A stretch of DNA of 62,000 bases from Phoronis australis (Eukaryota; Phoronida; Phoronidae). The number at the start of each line of letters is the position of its first letter. Within the stretch, counting starts at the first letter, position 1. The stretch is from assembly GCA_002633005.1 (NCBI GenBank), contig NMRA01000704.1:37310-99309 (forward strand), read 5' to 3'. Shown here piece by piece: positions 43,449 through 59,300 of this stretch. A model generated the notes under the pieces. That model made no database searches, was not told the DNA's origin, and worked only from the letters and a program-made list of their open reading frames with translations. The translations under genes and the position numbers were made by a program.

Positions 43449-43911
43449 CAGGGCTTGGAATTTTCCGCGGAAACGCGGATTTCCGCTTTTTTCAAATGTG
43501 CTTTCCGCTTTTGTAATAATATTTCCGCGTAAAAAAAATCGGATTTGATATAAAATTTCCGCGGCAAATTCCTTTCTTACCGCGGCGTTGCAGACGACGT
43601 TCACCTCGAAAAGCGGAAGTTGCCGTTGCTCTTTATGTTTTGGAGGAACGTAAATTGTCAACATTGCCGGGGCATCTGGGACAGCGTGTTATTGTTAAGC
43701 GCGGCGACAAGTACTGCCGCTCTGGGTTGGGGAGTGGACGGGCGAGCTAAAAGGACGCAGACGCATGCTTCTGATGGTGGGAACCTTTTTTTTTTTTTAG
43801 TCCTCCCGATTTTTGTCGGGAAAAGATTCACATTGACCATTTCAAGGCTGGTTATCGGATTTGGGCCGTAAAAGTTTCCGCGTTTTTTGTCATTGGTCAT
43901 TCCAAGCCCTG
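43449..43911 (+). mobile_element. Short TIR element, 6-bp target duplication ATTAAG (copy 3 of 3)
   Basis: It lies in GRK intron 6. Ends CAGGGCTTGGAATTTTCCGC and GGTCATTCCAAGCCCTG, flanked by ATTAAG at 43443-43448 and 43912-43917. The minus strand has YVPPKHKEQRQLPLFEVNVV and NAAVRKEFAAEILYQIRFF, plus a second frame with FPPSEACVCVLLARPSTP. 463 bp. Confidence 0.93.
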
Positions 43912-45573
43912 ATTAAGACAAGTTTTCATGTGTGAACTATGGATTTTTAGCATAAAAGATTATTGTCAGTCACTTATATATAGACAGGCAACAGGAGCTG
44001 TCTGTATGTCATCACCCTAACGAGTTTATTGAAAGTGAACAGGATTTAATGCCAACAATTCAGTCTTTAATGGCATTACATGTGGTGAGAACAAAATTTA
44101 AATGTAGACGAGAGACCACCCATTATGAACAGCATGCCTAGAACAATGCTGACATTTTCCGCACCCGTGTGAACCCAATATGTTCTGGATGCTGGATGAG
44201 GGGAGAATTTTGTCAAGAGAGTAAGAAAATGGTCAGATTTGATGGAAACGTTACCAAGTCCCATGCAAAAGCTGTATTTGGAATATTGACCACAACTTAC
44301 AACATTTTCCAAACAGTTTGCTTCTGAAAGTTTGTCAATTTTCATTTTGGGCAGGTTAATCTATTGTTTAGTAAAAGAACTGTTGGGCAGTCTTGTTGAC
44401 ATCAGTCACCTTCATCAGGTTATGCCGTGATCAGTAGCCAGTGTTCATATATGGTTAATGTTTGTTGGGATTTGATAATAGCTTCTGTTTTAAAGCCTGG
44501 TTTTACTCAGACCTGTTATATTTCTCCATTTGGTTTCACAAAAAAATGATGACCAAATTGATTATTTTTTAATGGCATTTTTCCAAGAATTGTTGTTGAC
44601 AGTTCTGTAGAACAAACTGTAACAATAATGAACTGGAGTTTTCTTGATTTTTATTTGTGTTTAGAAATTTGCGTACTAAATAGGCAAGGAATTACTATAC
44701 TAGTCTGCAACTTATTTCACTGAACCTTAGTGTGTCCCAACTGTGGAGCATTTATTCATAAACCATAGCAGTGGCATAGATAATGACCAGTGCATGTCCT
44801 ATTAATTTGAATGGCATTGTGTACCTCGATGATTTCTTAGATATACAGTGTGGTAATTGCTCCAAGATTTTTATGACCATACACCCCCATTAAACTTTTG
44901 ATGCTGCGTTTCGAACTGTTAGAGATAAAATGTGCTCACGGTGCAGGTAAGCAACAAAATTTAACAAGTATCAATTTTTAAACTGTTGGAATAAGTTATA
45001 AAATTACTGCAGTTGCTTGTAGCAAGTGGTACAGCTGACCTGAACCAGTGTCTTTCGAAACAGTTCCCACCAACAAAAAGACCTCTGCTGGCTCTTTCGG
45101 AAACAATGAGTGCAAAAAGCCTCTTTTGGGACCATTTTGCATCTGTGACATATAACGAAGGTTTGGAAAATGTTGGAAGATGTAATTATTTTCTCAGTTT
45201 TAGTCTAAAAAGACCGTGCGTTTCTTGTACACAAATATCAAATAAAACATACTGACAAAAAATGACCAAAAATCTAAAATGATAGTTTATGCCATGAGAG
45301 ATTATCTGAGATATATTGTTTGACTGTGCAGTATGACACATGTGTTTCGTGTCCAGAAATGAAAACGGCCAGGTGCAGATCCACTTATCCAGCCTGGATG
45401 TGCCCAGTCTGGTCTTTGAGGACAGACCCTGCTGTTACTTAGCGGTTCTTTTTAAGTCCAGTTTCCTAAAACAAGAATTGCATATACTTGGTTTGCAGGT
45501 AGACACACACGGTGACTGTCCCCGCACAACCCCTTGTGCATTTGGCAAATGTGATGTATACCGAAATCGATAA

Positions 45574-48629
<3,056 letters not shown>

Positions 48630-48987
48630 TGAGTGAATGGAAATTATGTCTTTAGCTAGCTCTTTGAAGATAGCGCCGTAATAATGCATAACACTGTAGC
48701 ATGTATTTTATACGAATTGATAATCCTAGTAATGGTTGACTGTTGAGCTCCCAGTGAAGCAGAGAAAAACGTATCTTATCTCAACGAAAATTATGGTTAT
48801 TTAGGTTATGTAGGCCCCTAGAAACATGGGAACATGATATCTCAGAAATGGCTGATTTGGATTGGTCTGAAACTGTTTCGGACACTACGCTTTCCGCAGT
48901 TTTCCAAAACATTGTTAGAAATAGTTTTTTACTTTTCTATGAGGAGCTATCAAAATATATGTTTGGCGTATCTAATGTTCAGTTTTT

Positions 48988-49102
48988 ACCATGGGCGGCG
49001 CCCCACTTTTTTCAATGCTGCGCTGCCCATCGTCTGTGGGTGGTGCACCACAGGGGGCTAGGGGGCTATAGCCCCCCTTTTTTCAGTGCTAGGCCGCCCA
49101 TG
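48988..49102 (+). mobile_element. ATGGGCGGCGC dimeric repeat in intron 10
   Basis: CCATGGGCGGCGCCCCAC at the left and AGGCCGCCCATG at the right; the second unit has GTGCACCACAGGGGGCTAG. The first unit lacks its G-rich half. It ends 80 bases before exon 11. Confidence 0.75.
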
Positions 49103-49115
49103 TATACTGTTGTTC

Positions 49116-49160
49116 ACCACACACACACGCACACGCACACGCACACACATATATATATGC
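49116..49160 (+). repeat. CA/CGCA and AT microsatellite directly before exon 11
   Basis: CACACACACGCACACGCACA and then ATATATATAT, followed by the pyrimidine tract and AG at 49181-49182. Confidence 0.95.
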
Positions 49161-49182
49161 CATTTTTCTCATCATTGTCAAG

Positions 49183-49302
49183 GCTCCATTCAGGGCCAGA
49201 AAAGAGAAGGTGAAAAAGACAGAACTGGACCGACGAGTGAGGGAAGATACGGAAAAGTATTCACAAAAGTTTTCAGAAGATTCAAGGAGTATTTGCACGC
49301 AG
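49183..49302 (+). CDS. GRK exon 11: kinase C-lobe with basic NLS-like run
   Basis: Acceptor TTGTCAAG, donor GTAATA; 40 codons. It encodes APFRARKEKVKKTELDRRVR then EDTEKYSQKFSEDSRSICTQ. The RKEKVKK-x-x-x-DRR stretch corresponds to the basic nuclear-localisation region described for GRK5 and GRK6, so nuclear shuttling may be conserved (inference). The intron just upstream ends in a short repeat element and a CA/AT microsatellite that comes within about 25 bases of the exon. Confidence 0.95.
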
Positions 49303-49770
49303 GTAATAAACATGGGTTTCTCTAACAGCAAACACTAGCAGTTATCAGATGAAATGTCCATGATGCCTATGTACAGTACAAGACGAACGTATAATTAGAC
49401 AAAATACCATGTCCCTGCCATGACAGCTAATTCTCTATACAACAAGAAAGATTGGTAATGGGTCTTATGGTGGGAAAATTCTAATTACAGAATGGCACCT
49501 TACTAACTTTTCTGTTGACAAAACATCTGGTACTGCTAGAGCAAATAACCCGTCTTGATTGCTGAGCTCACTGTCGTATTAGCTGTCCATCATAGCAGTG
49601 ATTTTACGGTAAAGTTTACAGTGGACATTGATAATACTGCTTTTAGAGCTTTGTCACTGCTTCAGCTGTAGAAGTGTTTTGCTCATGTTTGTCTTAAGGG
49701 AGAATGCTTAGCCGTAAAGTATAGTCCAAATAGCAAATTCATGGCTGATTTCTGATTAATTCCCTTTGTA

Positions 49771-50610
49771 TGCACCCACATATTTATATGTGGGTGCATA
49801 TTGCCATCATCTCTGTATGATCGTCCAGCGTCCGCAGCTGTATCTTCTAAGCCCTTTACAGGATCTTGATGAGATTTGGCAGTTGTGTTCCTATGAGACT
49901 GATGACAGATGGCGACGAATTTCGGACGGATCTGACTACCGGTGTGCCCTATTGTGGCAATTTTAGTTTTTTACGTTTACCTCTGTATCTTCAAAGGTTC
50001 ACTATGGATTTTCATGAAATTTGGCACATAGGTAGCAATTAGTAAAATGATGCTATCATCCCATTTTTGGACGGATTAAAGGTACTTTGCGCCACTTAGT
50101 GGCCATTTTTACTGGTTTTTTTGCGTTCACTCCTCTATCAACCAAACCACTCTAAGGATAATTGTGAAAATTGGCATATATGTTCTTAGTGTGAAGAGGA
50201 CAGTTGACGATTTTCCGACGTCTTCGACTACTTCCTAGTGACAGTTTTGTTTTTTTGCGCCCTTAGCTGTATCTCCCAAACTCACTGCAGGATCTTTGTT
50301 AGATTTTGCAAGTGTATTTATTTTGACAACAAATGACTACGAAATTCAGACGGTTCCAACAAATGCTGTGTCCCCTAGTGGCAATTTCATTTTTTCCGTT
50401 TTCCTCTGTTTATCTGATCAGAAGTTCCTCGAAATTTGGTAAACAGCTTTCAGTTAAGAGACGATGGAATGTTCTCATTTTGGATGGATTCAACGTACTT
50501 TGCGCCATCTAGTGGCCACTTCTGCAATACAAATAAGGACTCCTAGAAGCACACCATTTGCGGTGCATTTGTGAGTGCATTTCAACGCTTTGCGTTGCTC
50601 TTGTTAAAGA
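49771..50610 (+). repeat. 'tagtggc' repeat family, longest copy, with palindromic start
   Basis: Starts with a 12-bp-arm palindrome (TGCACCCACATA / TATGTGGGTGCA). Internally, units of very roughly 160-200 bp repeat the order CTGTATCT-CCAA, GATTTTGCA or GAAATTTGGCA, GACGGAT, CCCCTAGTGGCAATTT. It ends GGTGCATTTGTGAGTGCATT and GCGTTGCTC. Other copies are at 7733, 21100, 38678 and 53995, all in plus orientation. No protein frame. Confidence 0.75.
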
Positions 50611-50700
50611 CATGATATGCTGTTGTGTACTCAATCACTTTTTAACCATAATCTTCATTCAATCTGAAATGGTCAACTATGCTTGAATACTGCCTCTTGA

Positions 50701-52012
<1,312 letters not shown>

Positions 52013-52283
52013 TGAATTTTTGCACAACACCTTTGACGGAAGGCGGGGATGGCAAGGAGCCGAGGGTGATGCTGTGTTTGTGGGGATTCCACTTCTGCCC
52101 CATACGCTGAGTTTGATTGACAGTTTCATTTAAATGATATGAGCCCTGTCGCAACTCAAGGCGGTTGTGCGTGCCCGCTGCTATGTTAGATGGCAATGCT
52201 CGACTTTTGCTTCTTCTGAAGCGCAGATGCCAGTCTGAGCACAAATAACCTCTGAAGTCATTGACCAAATTTAACAAAGTTAA

Positions 52284-53779
52284 CCCTCTTACTGCCGTGG
52301 GCGCAATTTTGCAACAATAGCTTGATCCCTTACTGGTGCCGTCATGGCATATTTGCGACCATGTGACCCAGAAAACAGCCTTCAGATACCAGTCAGATTT
52401 TATCCAATTGGCGTCGGTTTTGAAGACACACTCACGTGAAAATGTGGCTAAGCCAATCAAAGTTAGTTTTACAAAGCATTCAGTGAAAAATTTGGCTTCT
52501 AAAGATGTCTAAGTGCCAGTGATTCGCGAGTCAAAAACCATGTGTATCGAGATAGTAAACATGGCGAATGAGTTTGACTGTAGTAAATTGGATGCAGTTT
52601 ATACGATTTTTGCAAATGATTCTGATAGTAACGAGGAGTATGAAGGTTTTACCTGATAAGATTTATGAGGGATGCTGACTTAGATGCCGTTCTTGAGAAC
52701 GGTGGCGATGTTTTACCCCAGGAATGGGTAGCTGACCCAAGTTACTTACCTGTTCGATGGTTGTGTCTGGAGTTAGTGAAGTATCTGGACATTGCAGGAT
52801 ATACTATGTTAACTACTTCAAATTTTTCTTGAGTAAGGATTTTATGAGGATGATGTGCACCCAGACAAACATTTCCGCGCATCAAGTATGCGCAAAAAGC
52901 CAGCTGTTATCGTGACACTCGCATTTGCAAGACTGGGCTCCCATGTAACCGGATGATATCTGTGCTGTGACGGCCCTTAAAAATATCTATGGGACTTATG
53001 AAATCCATTTGTACAACATCATTGGAACACTTCCGAGATATTTTCAAACGATTTTCTCATCAGTTATGTCAGGGAATAAGTGTCTGTTAATCAGTGGTTT
53101 GCTACATTTTGTAAACAATATTGAGTAATAAGGACTGAACTCCTGCAATGTAAAAAGGACTGAACTTGTGTCTGAATAATTTACTTATAAAATAACTCAT
53201 TTATTCGTGTACTCTAACTTCTTGTTAATTTTGTAAATATGTATATATTTTCTTGAAATGAATTTGTTGATTCAGTAGTTTTTCAAATAATAGACATGTA
53301 AATGTATGTCGGACTAGTTCTGCTGTTCAGTGATTTTCTTTGATTAGACCTTGATTTTATCAATGTCATTTACTGGTGTTAAACCTAGGAAAATTTTGTT
53401 AGTTCTTGTCCAGGCCACAAACTCATACTAAAATGTACGAAAAACAAGTTAAGACCTAGTAAAATAGTTAATTTAAGCATATAAATTGATTTTTCGTTAC
53501 CAAAATACAGGCATGATTAGACTTTTTCCTGAGGGTCTTTTGATTCCAAGGCCCCTACTCTGAAAAAACAAATATATTTTGTATAACTGAAATATAATCA
53601 ACAACATAAATCTGTACTCCACTCACAGTATCAATGGTAACTTGAAAATTAATAATCATCACTTGAAAAGCGATTAATTAAAAGCACAGGTTTGTGGTTC
53701 GTAACATGGCTACTAGGGGCTTTACAATGCCTGGCACTGGAGGTTATGTGGCTCACCATGGGCTCTGGCAGCAAGAGGG
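52284..53779 (+). mobile_element. piggyBac-like element, about 1.5 kb, internally deleted
   Basis: It lies in GRK intron 13. It is bounded by TTAA on both sides (52280-52283, 53780-53783) with TIRs CCCTCTTACTGCC and GGCAGCAAGAGGG. TTAA duplication with CCC-starting TIRs is the piggyBac hallmark. Coding remnants are on the plus strand (see the pseudogene entry). Confidence 0.85.
52561..52960 (+). pseudogene. piggyBac transposase remnant: acidic N-terminus and cysteine-rich C-terminus
   Basis: ATG at 52561 reads MANEFDCSKLDAVYTIFAND then SDSNEEYEGF and stops. The next frame gives MRDADLDAVLENGGDVLPQE and WVADPSYLPVRW. Further on a third frame gives SCYRDTRICKTGLPC, like the C-terminal zinc-binding end of piggyBac transposases. 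The central catalytic Asp-containing domain is missing. Frames are broken by stops, so no active enzyme is encoded. Confidence 0.6.
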
Positions 53780-53994
53780 TTAAAGCTCTCAAATACTTTC
53801 ATAGAATTTTTGAAAACTCGCATATGCCAGGTTACAGTGCTGTAAAACTGAAATACATACCGAGTCAGAAATGTGATACTCCTGTGTTCTTTTACTCACT
53901 GCCGCAGAGTCCTACATGTGTGAAATTTGATGTGAACATATCTAAAATGCTATAAAGTCACTAAAGTATATTCAATGTTATTTTTATAATCGTG

Positions 53995-54240
53995 CATATA
54001 CAAATGTGGGTACATATTGCTGATCTGTTATCTGGCATTTTTCATCTGGCATCAATTGCTGAATCTCTTAATCCTATTGCAGTATCTTTGTGTGTGTTTC
54101 TGTGAAGTTTGCTACAGATGACGGCGATTTTTAGATGGATCCGATGACTAATGTACTATCTAGTGGCAATTTATTTTTTATGATTGTCTCTGTATCTGCT
54201 TAGTTCACAGTGTAATTTTGCTTGAACGTCTTTGCTATGA
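53995..54240 (+). repeat. Partial 'tagtggc' family copy just before exon 14
   Basis: AAATGTGGGTACATATTGCT, then ATGGATCCGATGACTAATGT and ATCTAGTGGCAATTTA; truncated relative to 49771-50610. Confidence 0.65.
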
Positions 54241-54345
54241 TTGGAGACATACAACTATAGTTGTTCTGATGACTTGACATATTTATTTCACAAGTTTTCC
54301 ATGTTACTGAGACTTAGGTGCTCACTATGTTTCTGGGATTTGCAG

Positions 54346-54480
54346 ATGGTGGAGACGGAATGTTATAAAGAACTGAATGTCTATGGCGAGGCGGGCGGGC
54401 CGTCACCCGACCTGATGGAAGACCTGCCACCTGTTCCCCCTAGGAGGACTCTGTTTGACAGGATCTTCAGGAGGCGAAGG
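54346..54480 (+). CDS. GRK exon 14: last RH helix and basic C-terminal tail
   Basis: Acceptor GATTTGCAG, donor GTAGGT; 45 codons. It encodes MVETECYKELNVYGEAGGPS then PDLMEDLPPVPPRRTLFDRI and FRRRR. METECxxELNV is diagnostic for GRKs. The following LFDRIFRRRR is an amphipathic basic helix equivalent to the membrane-binding tail of GRK5 (LLQRLFKRQ). A Pro-rich PPVPPRR stretch precedes it. If the donor is not used, the frame continues to 54537 with an alternative end (separate finding). Confidence 0.95.
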
Positions 54481-55496
54481 GTAGGTTGTTCAAGTTTTCT
54501 GTTAGACCAGCGGGCATCATCTAGAACAACAAGTTAGACTAAGCACCCCTATCTTGTGCTGAATAAGGTAAAGGAAATGGTCTCTTGGTACAGTGTTGTG
54601 TAGTTGACTTACAAGGCTGTTAAAACATTAAATTTGTAGCTCTCAAGTAAATTAAACACAAAGCTATCATTTTCTTTGCGTGTCTATCAGACCAATACAA
54701 GAATGTTGTGAGTCACTAACTTTAAACGAAAACCGTTTTATGACATGCAGTAGTTAAAAAAAGTGGAGAGAAACCAGGGGAAAATCAACACTAAATCTTT
54801 TGTAAGAAAATTTTTGCTTCATTAGTGTTCACTACCTTGGTGTCTGGCTAGTTGGTAGAAAACAAGTCACGTGACTGTATTCTGTGAAGTATGTTTGAAC
54901 AGTGCATACCTTAAGTAGTCAGACAAAATGACCGGTTATTCAGCGTCTCGATGACTGAGCGCTAGTGGAATTTCCCGTCATGATGTTGGGTGCACGCGGC
55001 CTCGTCTATGATGGTAATCCTTAGGCATATCGGGGAACGACGGGAGTTCATTAGTTATCTAGTGGGAATCTAACAAACTGCAAACTTGGTGATGACTAAT
55101 AAAGATGCAGCTCGTTGCAAACTATGAGGTGTGATCCATGCATTCATAACTGGGTCACCAGAATTGCACCAGGTAGCATCAAAGATTTTGCTGTAGCAAT
55201 CTCACTAAGAGTTCAAAAGCATTCTTCTCACTTTCAGGCAAACAATGATTCTATGTAATTCTATGGAATTCGGTTAATTTTTTGCATGCATTACACGCTG
55301 TTGTGGCAGCTGCTCTGGAGGATATCACAGGTGGAATGTCTAGTCTTGGCGGCTCATTATCTACCGGAATAAGTCAGAAAAATCTGCGGGCGGAATGTCC
55401 CGTCATGGCGGGGAAATGGTGTTTGGTGTGTTTTCATTACGCATCTACTGTTCCCCTTCATTGTAAGCTCATGTGAAACTAATCTCAATTTTGCAG
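54481..55496 (+). other. GRK intron 14
   Basis: 5' end can be read through to 54537. Near 55330-55440 is a copy of the GTCATGGCGGGGAAATGG repeat family. No other feature. Confidence 0.6.
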
Positions 55497-56308
55497 AGAG
55501 ATGCTCAATTTGAGAATTCAAAGCCATGACAAATCGCTGTCACTGTTTAACTGCACGTCGACGTTTCTGCTAAAGGACTGACCCTCGTGCAGGTCTAGGA
55601 GGCAGACCACCAACCAACTAACCATCCCATTGATCTGAATGGTCAGAAATGGTGCATCGGACGGGACTATGCGTCCCGGCTATTCGTTATCGCCGATGTT
55701 CTTTTCTCTGAGGACTTATCTATTTATTCACGTGTTGTGAACCTGTTGTCAAGTGGCTGCGATTCAAGGCATCGTGTGATAACGGGCAATGTGCTGACCT
55801 GCGCATTTGTCTCATACCATTTCATTGCGTCAGTTAATCAAGGTTGTGTTTTGAACGGTTGACGCGTGCTGCAAACTGCAGCCAGCCAACATCCACNAAT
55901 TTTGCAGAGAGATGCTCAATTTGAGAATTCAAAGCCATGACAAATCGCTGTCACTGTTTAACTGCACGTCGACGTTTCTGCTAAAGGACTGACCCTCGTG
56001 CAAGTCTAGGAGGCAGACCACCAACCAACTAACCATCCCATTGATCTGAATGGTCAGAAATGGTTGCATCGGACGGGACTATGCGTCCCGGCTATTCGTT
56101 ATCGCCGATGTTCTTTTCTCTGAGGACTTATCTATTTATTCACGTGTTGTGAACCTGTTGTCAAGTGGCTGCGATTCAAGGCATCGTGTGATAACGGGCA
56201 ATGTGCTGACCTGCGCATTTGTCTCATACCATTTCATTGCGTCAGTTAATCAAGGTTGTGTTTTGAACGGTTGACGCGTGCTGCAAACTGCAGCCAGCCA
56301 ACATCCAC
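55487..56308 (+). repeat. 410/411-bp direct duplication of the terminal exon, joined by one N
   Basis: 55487-55896 and 55898-56308 are the same sequence apart from two differences seen by eye: G/A in GCAGGTCTAGG versus GCAAGTCTAGG, and one extra T before GCATCGG. The copies abut at a single N (55897). Both carry the acceptor, the RDAQFENSKP codons and TGA. A lone N exactly at the junction suggests unmerged contig ends or two haplotypes joined, rather than a true tandem. Confidence 0.9.
55497..55529 (+). CDS. GRK exon 15: predicted terminal coding exon with stop
   Basis: A good acceptor (CTAAT branch-like motif, then TCTCAATTTTGCAG) is followed in phase 0 by RDAQFENSKP and TGA at 55527-55529. 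This continues the basic run of exon 14 as FRRRRRDAQFENSKP. The tail is about 25 residues shorter than in vertebrate GRK5, but that region is poorly conserved in the family. Support is splice-site quality and phase only, with no sequence similarity to call on. The exon occurs again at 55908-55940 in a direct duplicate. Confidence 0.5.
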   Translation, partial: RDAQFENSKP

Positions 56309-59300
56309 GTTCACCTGGTCATATGCATCGTCTCTGATTCTCAGGGACCTTCCGTCAGGATTTGTCTCACAAGATTGCATGATATATTCATTGTCAATGC
56401 GTATTTTCTCTTTATTTTTTGTAAAATGCTTCTATTAGGTCAAAGTTTGCATCAAGTTCCATTTCCCTTTCTCTATCTTTGTTTGCTCTCCATGGACCCA
56501 CAGCAAGCTGCTTCATGTGATCTATCTAGTCAAAATGCCTTTTAGGCTTGAAGCCATTGATAAAATTTTAAGATATTCAAAACAATCATGGTTCATTTTG
56601 GCCGCAGTGTGAATTTCTGTGTTGTTGTGATTGCACGGATGGACAACTTGTTTAAATTTCTCTCTAAATTTGCATTGTTGCCTCTGTATGGGTTTTATAA
56701 TGGTTTGGTGAACCAAGTTCCCCCATTCTGAGTTTCAAATGAACAAGGTCACATTTTGTAGCATTTTGAATGTTCACCTGCAGATTCTAAAGTTCAGGGT
56801 AGTCAAATTAGTGTGCTGTGTTCAACATTGTTGTCTGGAATACAGCGTAGCTTTGCATTTAGGAAATCATGAAAATTCCTGTTGTGTATTTTTTCCTTTT
56901 GGATATTGGGCAGCCGACCAATCAAACTGTAACATATGAGTTATATACTGCCAATCAATTGGCCTGTCATAGTAAAAAATAGTTTGTATTCTTATAAGTA
57001 GGAATGATGAATTGTGTGTAAAATTTTGAAATGCACCTCTGTTTTTTATGATAATTTATATTTAATAGATATGTAAATGTCGTTGAAGATTACATATATG
57101 TGTATGTCTTTATGTAAGTATATTGAAGGGGAATCACTCATAGTAACTGAATATTAATGAATAGGCATGTTTTTAAATCAAGACGTTTGATATTGTGAGT
57201 GAATGTCTTCAGGTAATCCATTGCATGAATGTTTTTTAGCCTTTAATTACCACTGTTTTTACCGGCTATTTTCGGTGGCATTTTAAACAAAGAGTATAAA
57301 GAGTTGTTTTGAACCGTCTGTTCAAGTCACATTTCGCCCTGTTTAGCTACCTAAAAATCAGATGTATGCATTGCGCCTTTTACTCTCATAAAATCCGTGT
57401 CAAAATATTCTATAGTGTGAGAGTGTTCTCTGTCTGTTAACATCAAGGACGTCGAAACCATTGGCGACTCAGAGTTCATTAGGATTGGCCAATACTTAAT
57501 TTGTAGATTCAAAATTTGTGCTTGTATGCATCGTCTGTGGCTTATTCATTAACAATTCACAGTCAGACAAGCATGATAAGATTTTTAAACCCTATCGCTT
57601 TGGTTAAGAATTCACCACTGATACCTGGAGCAGTGGCGAAATGTGGCTGTAACTGTTTGTTGTTGCATTCTGTGTACATTCATACTCTTTTTTGGCTGGG
57701 TTAAGCCGGAACTCTTTCTGATGTCTAAGCTAGCACGGATGTACTGAAATTGGTTGAGGCCAAGGAAAAATCTCTTTTAAGTGTGTAGATCATAGGTGAC
57801 ATTTTGATTGAAATGTGAGCCCTGGATTTTTGGTCATTGCCAGCTGTGCTTACTGAAGTAAAATTGGTGCTTCGTAAATGGAACAATTGGGTGCAATGAA
57901 ATAGTTATGTTTAGTGTAGTTAGCCCAAGTGATATTCAATTTGTTGTGCGTGATGGTCGAGTTTATCGACTCGTTCTCCAGTTCTCTTCCTAAAATCACT
58001 GCCTGCATGCTGTCAGTGGGAGACTGTCAGACAACAGTAGCAGCAGGTTACATGGGACCAGTGACTCTTTATCACCTCTTGGCTGATGCAGAAGGTAACT
58101 CTTCCCATGGGATGGCATAGAAGAACATCTTGACTTTGAGAAAAGAAAACTTTCACAGTCTATGTTATTATATGTGACGCGCTTTAAACAAAAGTTAGGT
58201 AAATTGCTTCCTCAACCTCGAGAGTCCAGTAATGTCAAGTTCCATGTGACCAGTTGCCATGTTGCTACTTGTTAAGTCTCCTATTGGACAGCCTGGAACT
58301 GTTGCAGACACTTTTGCCAGAGTGTTGTATGCTCAATGTCCGTTTTGTGTTTTTGTATGTTTAGATAACCGCATGGGATTATTGTGAAGAGAGACATGCG
58401 TTGCATATTTTGGTCACCCATCTTGGTGATATGGAAAGTGCCAATGATTAAGGCCGAAAAATTTGCCGGCAGGGCCGGTTTGATATACACCACTTTGCTT
58501 TGAAGAGGACTTTTTGTTCAGCCTGCCTTGTAAAGTTGCTTTGCCCATTTATGCAAATTGTCCTGGACAGTAATTAGAGCTGTAATATGTTTTGGCCGAG
58601 TAAAAATCTATAACGATTGAAAAAAGTTTTTCAATCCAGTGCATTCAAGACTGCTGCATTCCTTTCTCATGTCCAGGGATGAAATTGGAACAATGACGTC
58701 AGTGGGTGCAGATTCACGTTTATGTTTTAGACACTTTTCTTAATCAACCAATTCTCATTCCATTCAAAATTACTCACACTATCTCTGTTCCAATACAAGT
58801 TGTGTTATATGTTATGAAACACGTTGTTGGATCTCTGACTTTGTGGAAGGTGCCAGTGAGCGCAAGTTAGAGAAATAACAATGTGCCACTCCTGACAATC
58901 TTGGTAATACACCTACTGACATTTCTTGTCAGTACTGACCACAACTTGTCTGGCTGTATAACATGAACTTGGTCAAAATGTTATAACTGCTACCTGTATA
59001 AAGGTGTTTTCTGTCAACAATATAGTTTCGATTTCACTTAAATCAAACGTTGGGATTTGACAGAGGGAGATTTAATTGCAGTTGGTTGTTATTTTTGAGA
59101 TGATCCACACTGGATTTCTCCTATGTTAACATAATGCATTTTGAGCACATCTTGGTGGTGAACAAACTTTTGGTCAACTTGATTGAAGTTTGGTTTAGTT
59201 GCATAGACTGGGCCAAGTGGGTTTAGATTGAACTCCATGTTATCAAGTCTGGTTTGTTATGTACTGTGTATAAATGTTGTTGATCTCTGTGGTCAGCGTA

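Noticed and set aside
45340-45573. Possible extra GRK exon between exons 6 and 7
   Set aside because: The translation (CFVSRNENGQVQIH...) matches no part of GRKs, and exons 6 and 7 join in phase without it.
55312-55440. Alternative terminal GRK exon after GTTGTGGCAG
   Set aside because: Phase 0 is open for about 20 codons, but the segment belongs to a dispersed repeat (GTCATGGCGGGGAAATGG), and the acceptor context is weaker than at 55497.
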